Assembly (NCBI GenBank): GCA_947628665.1
Contig: CANRAU010000009.1
Span: forward strand, 19,743-83,742
From: an uncultured Clostridia bacterium
GTDB lineage: Bacteria; Bacillota; Clostridia; Oscillospirales; Acutalibacteraceae
Length of the DNA stretch: 64,000 nt
Direction: 5' to 3'
Below the pieces are notes generated by a model. That model did not search any database. It was given only the letters and a program-made list of their open reading frames with translations, and was not told where the DNA came from. Shown piece after piece: positions 1 to 7,292 of this stretch. Numbering within the stretch: position 1 is the stretch's first letter; each line of letters opens with the position of its first letter. A program made the translations under genes and the position numbers.

Positions 1-331
1 TGTTGCGGCGCTCGTTGATATGCGGGGCGGGCGCGGCATTCTGCGGACGGGGAGACGCCGCCGTTTTCTGCGGATAAGGGGGTTGCACCGCCGCCGTATT
101 TTGCGCGGCGGCCTGCGGAGCGGATGTGTTCGTGCCGCCCGTGCCGCGCAGGTACTGCAGCGCGCAGGCATACGGATTCCCCAACTCCGTGCAGATTTGT
201 TCCTCGGTTTTGCCCTGTTCCTCCCCCACCTGGAAATGCTCCTCAAAATCGGCGACGATGTCGTCGCGCTCCGAGGGCGGCAGCGAGGAGAGATGATCGT
301 ACAGCTGCTGCAAAAATTCAAATTTTGTCAT
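1..331 (-). CDS. DUF1700/HAAS-domain membrane-associated protein (C-terminus cut by window edge)
   Basis: The minus strand reads from an ATG at 331 into an open frame that runs off the left edge, so it is missing from the ORF track. The visible 110 residues begin MTKFEFLQQLYDHLSSLP and continue with a short acidic helix-rich segment (SERDDIVADFEEHF) and ELGNPYACALQYL. This is the N-terminal HAAS/DUF1700 pattern. A Pro/Ala/Gln-rich linker follows, which normally leads to membrane helices outside this window. Proteins of this family are usually encoded directly after a PadR regulator, as here, and are thought to sense or respond to envelope stress. The 166-bp gap to padR contains an alternative upstream ribosome binding site whose frame stops just before this ATG. 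Confidence 0.75.
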   Translation of the reverse strand, partial: MTKFEFLQQLYDHLSSLPPSERDDIVADFEEHFQVGEEQGKTEEQICTELGNPYACALQYLRGTGGTNTSAPQAAAQNTAAVQPPYPQKTAASPRPQNAAPAPHINERRN

Positions 332-497
332 ATCCGTCACCCACGCCGAGCCTGCGCCGTACAAAGTCGGCCGCGCACGCCCGTTCTCCTTTCTTCGTAT
401 TTGTTTTGCGCACCGATCGCCGCGTCATGCGTTGTCTGCAAAAACAATTTGCCGACAACCGTCTTTTGCGCACGCGGCGCAAATTCCTCCCGGAAGC

Positions 498-815
498 TCA
501 CGTCGCATCACCTCCGATAAATGCGGAAACGCTCTGCGTGAACTCGCGCCACTCGCCTTCGAGATGCGCCTGCATTTCAACGCCCTTGCTCGTCAGTCTG
601 TAATACTTACGCGCAGGCCCTGTAGGAGATTCTTTCAAATACACCTCAAAATAGCCCTCTGCGCGCAGCCGTTTCAACAGCGGATAGATCGAGCCTTCGG
701 AAATATCGATCTTTTTGCCGACCGAATCCGCCAGCTCATAGCCGTATTTATCGCCCTGCTTGAGTAAGGACAGCACACAAAGCTCGAGAACGCCTTTTTT
801 AAATTGTGTGTTCAT
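498..815 (-). CDS. PadR-family transcriptional regulator
   Basis: A 105-residue protein starting [18 protein letters not shown], the typical PadR winged-helix N-terminus. It continues with [29 protein letters not shown] and [13 protein letters not shown], the recognition helix and beta-wing of the family. I chose the ATG at 815 over the longer ORF-track start because it has a strong GGAAAGGAG ribosome binding site just upstream. PadR proteins are dimeric repressors, often autoregulated and released by phenolics, drugs or envelope signals. The downstream DUF1700 gene is the likely co-regulated partner. The upstream promoter carries an AT-rich palindrome that could be its operator (inference). 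Confidence 0.92.
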   Translation of the reverse strand: MNTQFKKGVLELCVLSLLKQGDKYGYELADSVGKKIDISEGSIYPLLKRLRAEGYFEVYLKESPTGPARKYYRLTSKGVEMQAHLEGEWREFTQSVSAFIGGDAT

Positions 816-869
816 CGCCGGCTCCTTTCCGACAAAGCAGGCTTTAGCCCCTTGTCTTTTTACAGTAGC

Positions 870-898
870 AGTATAACACAAGCTACCTTGCAATGCAA
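870..898 (-). promoter_or_regulatory. Sigma-A-type promoter of padR with adjacent palindrome
   Basis: On the minus strand TTGCAT (893-898) and TATACT (870-875) are separated by 17 bp, about 55 bp upstream of the padR start. Just upstream of the -35 box, at 927-943, is a palindrome with arms CATAATT/AATTATG, a plausible autoregulatory PadR site. The operator role is inferred only from position. Confidence 0.6.
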
Positions 899-1023
899 TA
901 TACTTTGTAATATTTAATATTTTATTCATAATTTATAATTATGGAGTAAGAAGAAATAAAACGTGGGCTTGCGGTATCTCTCCCCCAGTCGCCTCCAGCG
1001 ACCCGCTTTCTCGCCGGAGAGAG

Positions 1024-1375
1024 GAAATACGCACCTGAACTTCTGTGAAAAATCTACTCTATAAAAATCTACTCTATATAAAACAGCCATGCTCTGCCAA
1101 ATGCGGCGTGCAACGCCGCATCGGGGAACCCCCGGTAGGGGTGCGGGTCGCCAGTGGCGACCTTTGCGGCGCAGCCGCAAAAGCACCGACCGAGCCGGCA
1201 GGCGAGAATTCCCCGCGTCAAAACAGTCCACCGGACTGTTTTGCCTCCCTTCCTGATCTCGCTGCCGCTTTGGGATTTCGCAGCCTGCGGGCTGCGAGGA
1301 GGGCTCTGCCCTCCACCCGCCGCCTTTTTGAAAAAAGGCGGGCGAAAAGCTTGAATTTGGGGTTCGGGAAGTAAG
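1024..1375 (+). repeat. Dispersed hairpin-mosaic repeat, copy A
   Basis: This non-coding stretch between padR and the ATPase gene is a chain of perfect or near-perfect palindromes: ATGCGGCG/CGCCGCAT, GGTCGCCAGTGGCGACC, TTTGCGGC/GCCGCAAA, then a conserved linker (GCACCGACCGAGCCGGCAGG), ACAGTCCACCGGACTGT at about 1222-1240, CGCAGCCTGCGGGCTGCG, and a tail CCGCCTTTTT/AAAAAGGCGG. The same modules recur at six other places in the window. The ORFs called across it are periodicity artefacts of the palindromes. The 5' edge carries ATCTACTCTATA motifs also found in the tandem repeats near 46.2 kb. Confidence 0.85.
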
Positions 1376-1399
1376 AGAAAAGGGCAAGCAAAAGAAAAA

Positions 1400-1425
1400 G
1401 CGGAAGCCGTAAAAACGACTTCCGC
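1400..1425 (-). terminator. Intrinsic terminator after the P-type ATPase gene
   Basis: The hairpin GCGGAAG...CTTCCGC has an inner CGT/ACG stem and an AAAA (TTTT) loop. On the minus strand it is followed by CTTTTTCTTTTGC. It lies 15 bp beyond the ATPase stop codon. Confidence 0.75.
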
Positions 1426-1439
1426 CGAAAGAGCAGATC

Positions 1440-4112
1440 TTATGCGGATTTCGCCGCTTTGCGCTTGTCGTGCAAACGCTCGAAGCACTTGACGACCTCC
1501 ACAAGCGGTATGATCGCAATCGCCAGCCCTAAAGCCACCGCGTACTCTTCCATGCTGATGTGACGGAAGCCGAACGCATCGCGCAGGAACGGTATGTAAA
1601 TAACCGCCGTGGTCGTGATAAGCGACGCCACCGTGGAAAGCAACAGGAATATGTTGTGGCTGCCGTGGAACATCATGGAGATGACCGAGCCCTTTTGCGA
1701 ACGCATGTTCAGCGAATGGAAGATTTCGCACATCGCCATGGTCAAGAACGCCATCGTCATGCCGTCGGGGCTTTCGGTGATCTCCCAGCGACCCACTTCC
1801 ATGAAGTGGCCGATGAAATACGCCGCAAGGGTCAAAAGCGTGACCAGCAAGCCCTGATAGGCGATCTCGCCGCCGACGCCGCCGGCAAAAATACCGTCGG
1901 TGGATTTCCGCGGCGGACGGCGCATGATGTCGCGTTCGGCCTTTTCCATGCTCAGCGCCAATGCGGGGAAGCAGTCGGTCACAAGGTTGATCCACAGCAA
2001 ATGCACAGGCTCCAAAATCGTGAAGCCCAAAATATTGGCGATGAAGATCGAAATGACCTCGCTCAAGTTCGACGCGAGCAGGAACTGAATGGATTTGCGG
2101 ATATTGTCGTAAATGCGGCGGCCTTCTTCCACAGCGGAAACGATGGTCGCAAAGTTGTCGTCCGCCAGCACCATATCGGCGACGTTTTTGGTGACGTCCG
2201 TACCCGTAATGCCCATGCCGACGCCGATGTCCGCGCTCTTGATGGAGGGCGCGTCGTTGACGCCGTCGCCCGTCATGGCCGTGATCATGCCGCGCGCGCG
2301 CCAGGCGTTGACGATGCGAACCTTATGTTCGGGCTGCACACGCGCATAAACCGAATACTGCGTGACCTTTTCCTGAAATTCCTCGTCGGAGATCTCGTTA
2401 AGCTGTGCGCCTGTGATCGCTTCGGACGCGTCGGAAATGATACCGAGTTCCATGGCAATGGCCACGGCGGTATCCTTGTGGTCGCCCGTGATCATAATGG
2501 GACGAATGCCCGACGTGCGGCATTCTTCGATCGCCGCTTTGACCTCGGGGCGCACGGGGTCGATCATGCCGACCAGACCTATGAAGACAAGTTCATTCTC
2601 CAGCGCTTCGGGGCTTTGATCCTCGGGGATGGCGTCGAACGTTTTATACCCGCAGGCCAGCACGCGCAGCGCGCGATCCGCATATGCTTTGTTCTGCGCC
2701 AAAATCTCGGCACGATCCTCGTCGGTGATCGGCTGCGGTACGCCGTTTTTCAGCACATACGCGCATTTCTTGAGGATCTCATCGGGCGCACCCTTGGTGA
2801 ACTGCAAAATGCCGTCGTCGGTCTTGTGGATCGTGGTCATCATTTTGCGCATGGAGTCAAACGGCGCTTCGCCGACGCGCGGCGCTTTTTTCAGCAGGTC
2901 GTTTTTATTCAAATTCAAAGAGAGCCCATAAGCGACCAACGCCGCTTCGGTCGGTTCACCGACCAGATTCCCCTCGTTGTCGATGTTGACATCCGTGCAA
3001 AGCGCCATGCCCTCGGCCAACAGCTTCTCGTTATCGCCGTAATGCTCGACGACCGTCATTTTATTCTGCGTAAGCGTGCCGGTTTTGTCCGAGCAGATGA
3101 TCTGCGCGCAGCCCAGCGTTTCCACCGCAGTCAAGCGGCGGATGATCGCGTTTCTGTGTGACATATTGGTCACGCCGATGGAAAGCACCACGGTGACCAC
3201 GGCCGCAAGTCCCTCGGGGATGGCCGCGACCGCCAAAGAGACCGCCAGCATAAAGGAGTGCAGCAGGAATTCAAAATTCAGGGTGCTGCCCACGATCAGG
3301 CAGCGGACAATATCGAATGCAAACATGAAGATGCAGATCCCGAGCACCAGCGCACTCAAAATCTTGCTCAACTGTGCGAGCTTCTTTTGCAGCGGCGTCT
3401 GCGAATCCTCCGCCGCGGCCAAAGCGCCGGCAATCTTGCCCATTTCGGTCTGCATACCGACTGCCGTCACGACGGCACGGCCGCGCCCGTATACGACGGA
3501 CGAGCCCATATACATCATGTTTTTGCGGTCGCCCAAGGGGACGTCCTTCTGATCGCCCAAACCGATGGCGGCGATCAGCTTGTTGACGGGTACGGATTCG
3601 CCCGTCAGCGCCGCTTCTTCGATTTTCAGGCTCGCGCTTTCGATGATACGCGCGTCTGCGGGGACGGCGTCGCCCGCTTCGAGCAGGATCACGTCGCCGA
3701 CGGTCAGATCTTCGCTCTTCATCTCCACGACCTGCCCGTCGCGCAGCACCTTAGAGGTGGCCGCAGACATTTCCTGCAAGGCTTCGATGGCCTTTTCCGC
3801 CTTGCTCTCCTGATACACGCCCAGCACCGCGTTGATGATCACAACGAACATAATAATCACCACATCGGTCGGCGGCTCGTGATTCATGATCGACGTAATG
3901 GCGGAGATCACCGCCGCCGCGATCAGGATCAGGATCATGGGATCGACGAATTGTTCAAGGAAGCGGCGAAGAAGGGATTTTTTCTTTCCCTCCTCCAGTT
4001 TGTTTTTGCCGTTTTTCTGAAGCCGCGCCTGCGCTTCGGCGGAAGTCAACCCCTGCTCGGAGCTGCCGACTTCTTGAAAGACGTCGTCAACAGAGTGCAA
4101 ATAATGCTGCAT
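1440..4112 (-). CDS. P-type IIA Ca2+/Mn2+-transporting ATPase
   Basis: An 890-residue polytopic ATPase of usual family length. In order it shows the cation-ATPase N-terminal domain, the actuator motif LTGESVP, the M4 metal-site motif IPEGLAAVVT, the phosphorylation site SDKTGTLTQNKM (near residue 345), the hinge MTGDGVNDAPSIKSADIG, and the M6 motif NLVTD. PEGL plus NLVTD place it with SERCA/PMCA-like Ca2+ pumps, some of whose bacterial members export Mn2+. The start has a clear AGGAGG site. The gene is monocistronic, preceded by a yybP-ykoY Mn2+-sensing leader and followed by a terminator, so Mn2+ export is the likely physiological role (inference). Substrate specificity cannot be read from the sequence alone. 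Confidence 0.93.
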   Translation of the reverse strand: MQHYLHSVDDVFQEVGSSEQGLTSAEAQARLQKNGKNKLEEGKKKSLLRRFLEQFVDPMILILIAAAVISAITSIMNHEPPTDVVIIMFVVIINAVLGVYQESKAEKAIEALQEMSAATSKVLRDGQVVEMKSEDLTVGDVILLEAGDAVPADARIIESASLKIEEAALTGESVPVNKLIAAIGLGDQKDVPLGDRKNMMYMGSSVVYGRGRAVVTAVGMQTEMGKIAGALAAAEDSQTPLQKKLAQLSKILSALVLGICIFMFAFDIVRCLIVGSTLNFEFLLHSFMLAVSLAVAAIPEGLAAVVTVVLSIGVTNMSHRNAIIRRLTAVETLGCAQIICSDKTGTLTQNKMTVVEHYGDNEKLLAEGMALCTDVNIDNEGNLVGEPTEAALVAYGLSLNLNKNDLLKKAPRVGEAPFDSMRKMMTTIHKTDDGILQFTKGAPDEILKKCAYVLKNGVPQPITDEDRAEILAQNKAYADRALRVLACGYKTFDAIPEDQSPEALENELVFIGLVGMIDPVRPEVKAAIEECRTSGIRPIMITGDHKDTAVAIAMELGIISDASEAITGAQLNEISDEEFQEKVTQYSVYARVQPEHKVRIVNAWRARGMITAMTGDGVNDAPSIKSADIGVGMGITGTDVTKNVADMVLADDNFATIVSAVEEGRRIYDNIRKSIQFLLASNLSEVISIFIANILGFTILEPVHLLWINLVTDCFPALALSMEKAERDIMRRPPRKSTDGIFAGGVGGEIAYQGLLVTLLTLAAYFIGHFMEVGRWEITESPDGMTMAFLTMAMCEIFHSLNMRSQKGSVISMMFHGSHNIFLLLSTVASLITTTAVIYIPFLRDAFGFRHISMEEYAVALGLAIAIIPLVEVVKCFERLHDKRKAAKSA

Positions 4113-4146
4113 ACGGATACCTCCTGTTTTTTCTGGACTGTGCTAA

Positions 4147-4264
4147 GAAAAAAGACCCGCGACAGAACCGAACGTCTGCCGAAGGTCTTGCTACCTGTAA
4201 AAGGCTCGCTGACCAGCCGCAAGCGACATGATGTTGACCAACGAGTAAAAGCTACTCCCCTTCA
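4147..4264 (-). ncRNA. yybP-ykoY manganese riboswitch with expression-platform terminator
   Basis: On the minus strand the leader shows the family hallmarks in order: AAGGGGAGTAGC, GGTCAACATCATGTCGC, GGTCAGCGAGCC and AGCAAGACCTTCGG. It ends in a hairpin pairing AAGACC with GGTCTTTTTT, a classic intrinsic terminator. The arrangement predicts Mn2+-dependent antitermination in front of the ATPase gene. It was identified by recall of the consensus; a covariance-model search was not run. Confidence 0.9.
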
Positions 4265-4320
4265 AAAAAGGATCTTGCTATCGATTTTCGCAAATGCCGA
4301 CAATCGGCTTTACTTCTATT

Positions 4321-4349
4321 AGCATACCATTTTCATGCGCTCTTGTCAA
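4321..4349 (-). promoter_or_regulatory. Sigma-A promoter for the riboswitch-ATPase unit
   Basis: On the minus strand TTGACA (4344-4349) and TATGCT (4321-4326) are separated by 17 bp. The -35 box overlaps the 3' end of the upstream gene (stop at 4346). The predicted start of transcription, near 4314, gives a leader of about 200 nt that contains the riboswitch. Confidence 0.8.
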
Positions 4350-5527
4350 GCACCTGTTTCGGCGATCCAGATATAATTCTCCACGCCCGCGCTCTCGAGC
4401 TTCTCCAGGTCGGCGCGGTCATAAATGATCGGTACAAAGCTCTTGGTGCTGTAGTTCTCTTCGAGCTTATCCCGAAGCGCCGAGCAGGCTAAGGGCAGAA
4501 GTGTTTCGGCAGACATATCCGCGCTGTACTTCGTCTGTCCGATCAGCGTCCCATCGGGCAGCGCGCTTCGGGCAAAATCCACCGCGCAAAACGCGGCCGC
4601 GCTGTCAAAAATCCCGCCGTCGTACAAAAGAGCGTCGCCGTTTAAGGCCGCGTACAGGGGCATCGCCACCGAAACAGGTACGTCCCCCGCCGCCGAGACC
4701 GCAAGCTCAATAAAATCGTGCAGAACCGCGTTGTGGCTAAAGAGACTTTCCGCTTCGCCCGGAAAAGCCGCGCGCTCGACATAGCGGCCGTTCGGGAACG
4801 AAACGCCGTCCAAGAGCACCGCGTCCGCACCGAATTCCACCGCTTTCTGCACGATGCCCAACAGATAATTCCGCGCCGTTTCGGAGTACGGATTCAGCCA
4901 CGGGTCGCCGTCGTTGCGGGCGCTGTCGTCCAGCCAAACGGTCACGCCGTCGGCCTCGGTCACCGCCGCGCCGGGCAGTCCGGCCGCCGCGAGCGGGTCG
5001 CGAAAGCAGTAGATCCGCACAAAGATACGGTAGCCCGCTTCCTTTAAACGCGCCACGGTCTGCGCCGCGTCGGCAACGGCGTTGCTCTCTGCGCCGATGT
5101 CTGCGGGCGTTCCGCCCACCTGCGTACACAAATACCCGTCGGCGTCCTTAAAATCCAGCAGCACGGCATTTGCACCGACCTCCGAAAGCGTGTTTTGGAA
5201 CAGATCGAATGCGATGCCGCCCGCAAGCTCATCCGCCGACATATACACCGTTTTCAGCTGCCCGCCCAAGTCATCCGCCGTATGCGCCGCGCCGTCGTCA
5301 AGCGGACGCCCGGACAATTTCAGCGCGACCGCCCCGACGACAAAAGCCAACACAAAAACCACCAGCAGCCCAATCGCATACACGATGGTGTTGGCACGTT
5401 CCTTTTTGCGGCGGGTGCGGCTTTCGCCGATCACATAGGTCGTACCCGTGCGCCGCCCGGGATAGTTTTTGGCAAAGGGATAATAGCTTTTTTTGCGTGG
5501 TTTTATATCTTTGTCATTTCTGAACAT
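4346..5527 (-). CDS. Membrane-anchored putative glycoside hydrolase (DUF4015-like TIM barrel)
   Basis: A 393-residue protein with a basic cytoplasmic N-terminus, a single membrane helix around residues 48-70 (YAIGLLVVFVLAFVVGAVAL) and a large extracellular domain. The barrel-like motifs GANAVLLDFKDADGYL, FVRIYCFRDPLAA, WLNPYSETARNYLLGI and GADAVLLDGVSFPNGRY match the DUF4015 (putative glycosyl hydrolase) family; the substrate is unknown. The start has AAAGGAAACGGCT upstream. It lies about 100 bp downstream of the Rnf-like genes on the same strand and could be transcribed with them. A role in wall or surface polysaccharide handling is inferred from location only. Confidence 0.75.
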   Translation of the reverse strand: MFRNDKDIKPRKKSYYPFAKNYPGRRTGTTYVIGESRTRRKKERANTIVYAIGLLVVFVLAFVVGAVALKLSGRPLDDGAAHTADDLGGQLKTVYMSADELAGGIAFDLFQNTLSEVGANAVLLDFKDADGYLCTQVGGTPADIGAESNAVADAAQTVARLKEAGYRIFVRIYCFRDPLAAAGLPGAAVTEADGVTVWLDDSARNDGDPWLNPYSETARNYLLGIVQKAVEFGADAVLLDGVSFPNGRYVERAAFPGEAESLFSHNAVLHDFIELAVSAAGDVPVSVAMPLYAALNGDALLYDGGIFDSAAAFCAVDFARSALPDGTLIGQTKYSADMSAETLLPLACSALRDKLEENYSTKSFVPIIYDRADLEKLESAGVENYIWIAETGA

Positions 5528-5625
5528 AGCCGTTTCCTTTTGGTGCGGCCGCGCAAGACAGCCTTTTCACACCGGATTTTCCGAAAAAGCGCGCGGTGAC
5601 CCTTTCCGCCGCACACAGTGTCGGT

Positions 5626-6219
5626 TCAAACGCCGAACCCCCTGCCGGTAATGCCCGTAAAGGTGAGCGCCAAGATCGCCGTATACAGGAACACGGCGGG
5701 CGTGCCGCGAAAACAGGCGGGGATGCTTTCGTTCTTTTGGATGGCGCGCAGACCGAAGCTGATGAGCAGCACGGCGAGCAGGAAGGCAAGCCCCGCGCCG
5801 ATGCCCGCGCCCAATGCCTCGAACGGTCCGAAAGCCGCGCGGTAATTGATGAACGGTACGGCCAGCACCAGCGTATTGAACGCCGCAATGCCGAGCCTGC
5901 GCACGGTGCGCGGCTGCGCGTGTACCACGAACAGCACGATGACCAGTGCAAGCAGATACACGATCACCAGCACGCCCGTAAAAATCAGCGCGTGCCAGAA
6001 AATATTTAAGCTGCGCACGGCGGCGATGCGGTCGAGCAGGACGCAGCAAAGCGACGCCACCGTGGAAAACAGCATGATAAACAAGCTCAGCGGCAAAAGC
6101 TGCTTTGGCTTCGCCGCCATACGAATGGCTTCATCCGCGCCGTAGCCGCCCGAAAAAATCAGATTCTGAAACAGGCAGGCGAAAAGCGCCGCCGAAAGCA
6201 TACTGCCTAAAATACTCAT
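5626..6219 (-). CDS. RnfA/NqrE-like membrane protein lacking Fe-S cysteines
   Basis: A 197-residue, six-helix protein of RnfA length. The C-terminal third aligns by eye to RnfA (IPACFRGTPAVFLYTAIL, LTFTGITG). In RnfA/NqrE two cysteines, in an N-terminal CP motif and in NCAVLGV, ligate an intramembrane [2Fe-2S] cluster. Here the first region reads FQNLIFSGGYGADEAI and the second AAFNTLVLAVPF, so both Cys positions appear lost. The start codon overlaps the upstream rnfE-like stop by 4 bp, indicating translational coupling. The family call is fairly safe. A conventional electron-transfer role is doubtful because rnfB, rnfC and rnfG are not adjacent. Confidence 0.72.
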   Translation of the reverse strand: MSILGSMLSAALFACLFQNLIFSGGYGADEAIRMAAKPKQLLPLSLFIMLFSTVASLCCVLLDRIAAVRSLNIFWHALIFTGVLVIVYLLALVIVLFVVHAQPRTVRRLGIAAFNTLVLAVPFINYRAAFGPFEALGAGIGAGLAFLLAVLLISFGLRAIQKNESIPACFRGTPAVFLYTAILALTFTGITGRGFGV

Positions 6220-7292
6220 ACGCCGCTCTCCTCCTTTGCCTGTCCTTGTTCGGCGTTCTTTGCCGTCTCCGGCTTCTCAACGTCTGCTCGCTCCCCGCCC
6301 GCGTCCTTTGCCGACGAAGGCGTTTCTTCGTCCGACGCCTCGGCGGGCGGCGCAGCTTCGGATTTTTCCTGCGCCAGCTTGTACGCGTCAAGCTCCGTAA
6401 GCATTTCGTCGAAGTCCAGCAAATAGCTCTCCCGCTTTTCGCGGTTCATATTTTTGGTCTGCTGCGTCGGAGACTGCGTTTCCTCTGCAAGGTGCGGCTC
6501 GATCTTGGCAGCCTTTTGCCGCGTGTGCTTTTTTGGACGTTCGGGACGCGCTCCCGGTTTCTTCGATCTTTCCGACGCCTGTGTCCCCTCGTCATACGGG
6601 TCAAATTCCGCATCGAGCAGGGTTTTGAGACGGCCGATGTGCGATTGCGAAACTTCCTCCAAACTGAATGCCGCTTCGGGGTGTGCATTCGGATAGCGCC
6701 TCGCGATCACGGCTTTCAGCGCCGCCGCAAAAAAGCCGAGCAGCAAAAGTCCGCCGAAGGGCAGCAAAAATCCGGGAAGCTGCACCGGCAAATGCAGCGA
6801 AACCGAATATACCGTACCACTGCCGAGGATCTCCCGCACAAGACCGACCGCCAGCACCACGACCGCATAGCCCGCAGCGGCAGAAAGCGCGTCGATGCAC
6901 GTATTTTTCGCGGAATTTTTGACCGCAAAACGCTCACAGTGCAGCGCGATCAGCGAATTCACCGCCAGCAACGGCAAAAAAATGCCCGCGCTGTTGGTCT
7001 CGTTGGGGGTGAAGTGTTCAAAGAACAAAAAGAACGGAATGTTGATGAGCATGCCGAAAAGCGCGTAGATCGGCACGCGGAAATAGCTTTTTAAGCGTTT
7101 CAGCGCGAGGCACGCAAACATCTCGATGAGCAGTAGCTCCGCGCCGGAGACCGCCGCAAGCATAATGGCGGATTTGAGCGACACCGCCATGGCCGCCGCA
7201 GGTGCGATCCCGATGGCTTCAAACAAGGCGGGATTTTGGATCACCGCACTGCTGCGCACGCGTGCGCGCAGTTCACCGTGTTCTCTATGCAT
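6216..7292 (-). CDS. RnfE/NqrD-like membrane protein with long charged C-terminal tail
   Basis: A 358-residue protein. The first 215 residues resemble RnfE: NPALFEAIGIAPAAAM near residue 20, GIFLPLLAVNSLIALHCERFAVKN near 95-115, and LVREILGSGTV. The canonical LGLCP and VNCIILG cysteines, which bind the [2Fe-2S] cluster, are replaced by IGIAP and VNSLIAL. An unusual hydrophilic tail of about 140 residues follows (K/R/E/P-rich, with a patch ending YLLDFDEMLTELDAYKL), absent from normal RnfE of about 200 residues. The reading frame overlaps rnfD by 8 bp and rnfA by 4 bp. The tail is probably cytosolic and could recruit a partner (inference). Confidence 0.72.
   Translation of the reverse strand: MHREHGELRARVRSSAVIQNPALFEAIGIAPAAAMAVSLKSAIMLAAVSGAELLLIEMFACLALKRLKSYFRVPIYALFGMLINIPFFLFFEHFTPNETNSAGIFLPLLAVNSLIALHCERFAVKNSAKNTCIDALSAAAGYAVVVLAVGLVREILGSGTVYSVSLHLPVQLPGFLLPFGGLLLLGFFAAALKAVIARRYPNAHPEAAFSLEEVSQSHIGRLKTLLDAEFDPYDEGTQASERSKKPGARPERPKKHTRQKAAKIEPHLAEETQSPTQQTKNMNREKRESYLLDFDEMLTELDAYKLAQEKSEAAPPAEASDEETPSSAKDAGGERADVEKPETAKNAEQGQAKEESGV

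Noticed and set aside
332-475. Possible small basic ORF or 13-codon GTG leader peptide between padR and the DUF1700 gene
   Set aside because: Both have a ribosome-binding-like sequence, but the products are short, Arg-rich and unconserved in appearance. Kept only as a possibility for translational coupling.
1069-1995. ORFs crossing repeat copies that contain KHRPSRQARIP-like peptides (also at 43.2, 46.2 and 50.2 kb)
   Set aside because: They are translations of the palindromic repeat, recur in both orientations and lack ribosome binding sites. They should not be annotated as proteins.
1560-3161. 533-codon plus-strand ORF antisense to the P-type ATPase
   Set aside because: Frame shadow: low-complexity R/H/D/A-rich translation. 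The minus strand encodes an unmistakable P-type ATPase.
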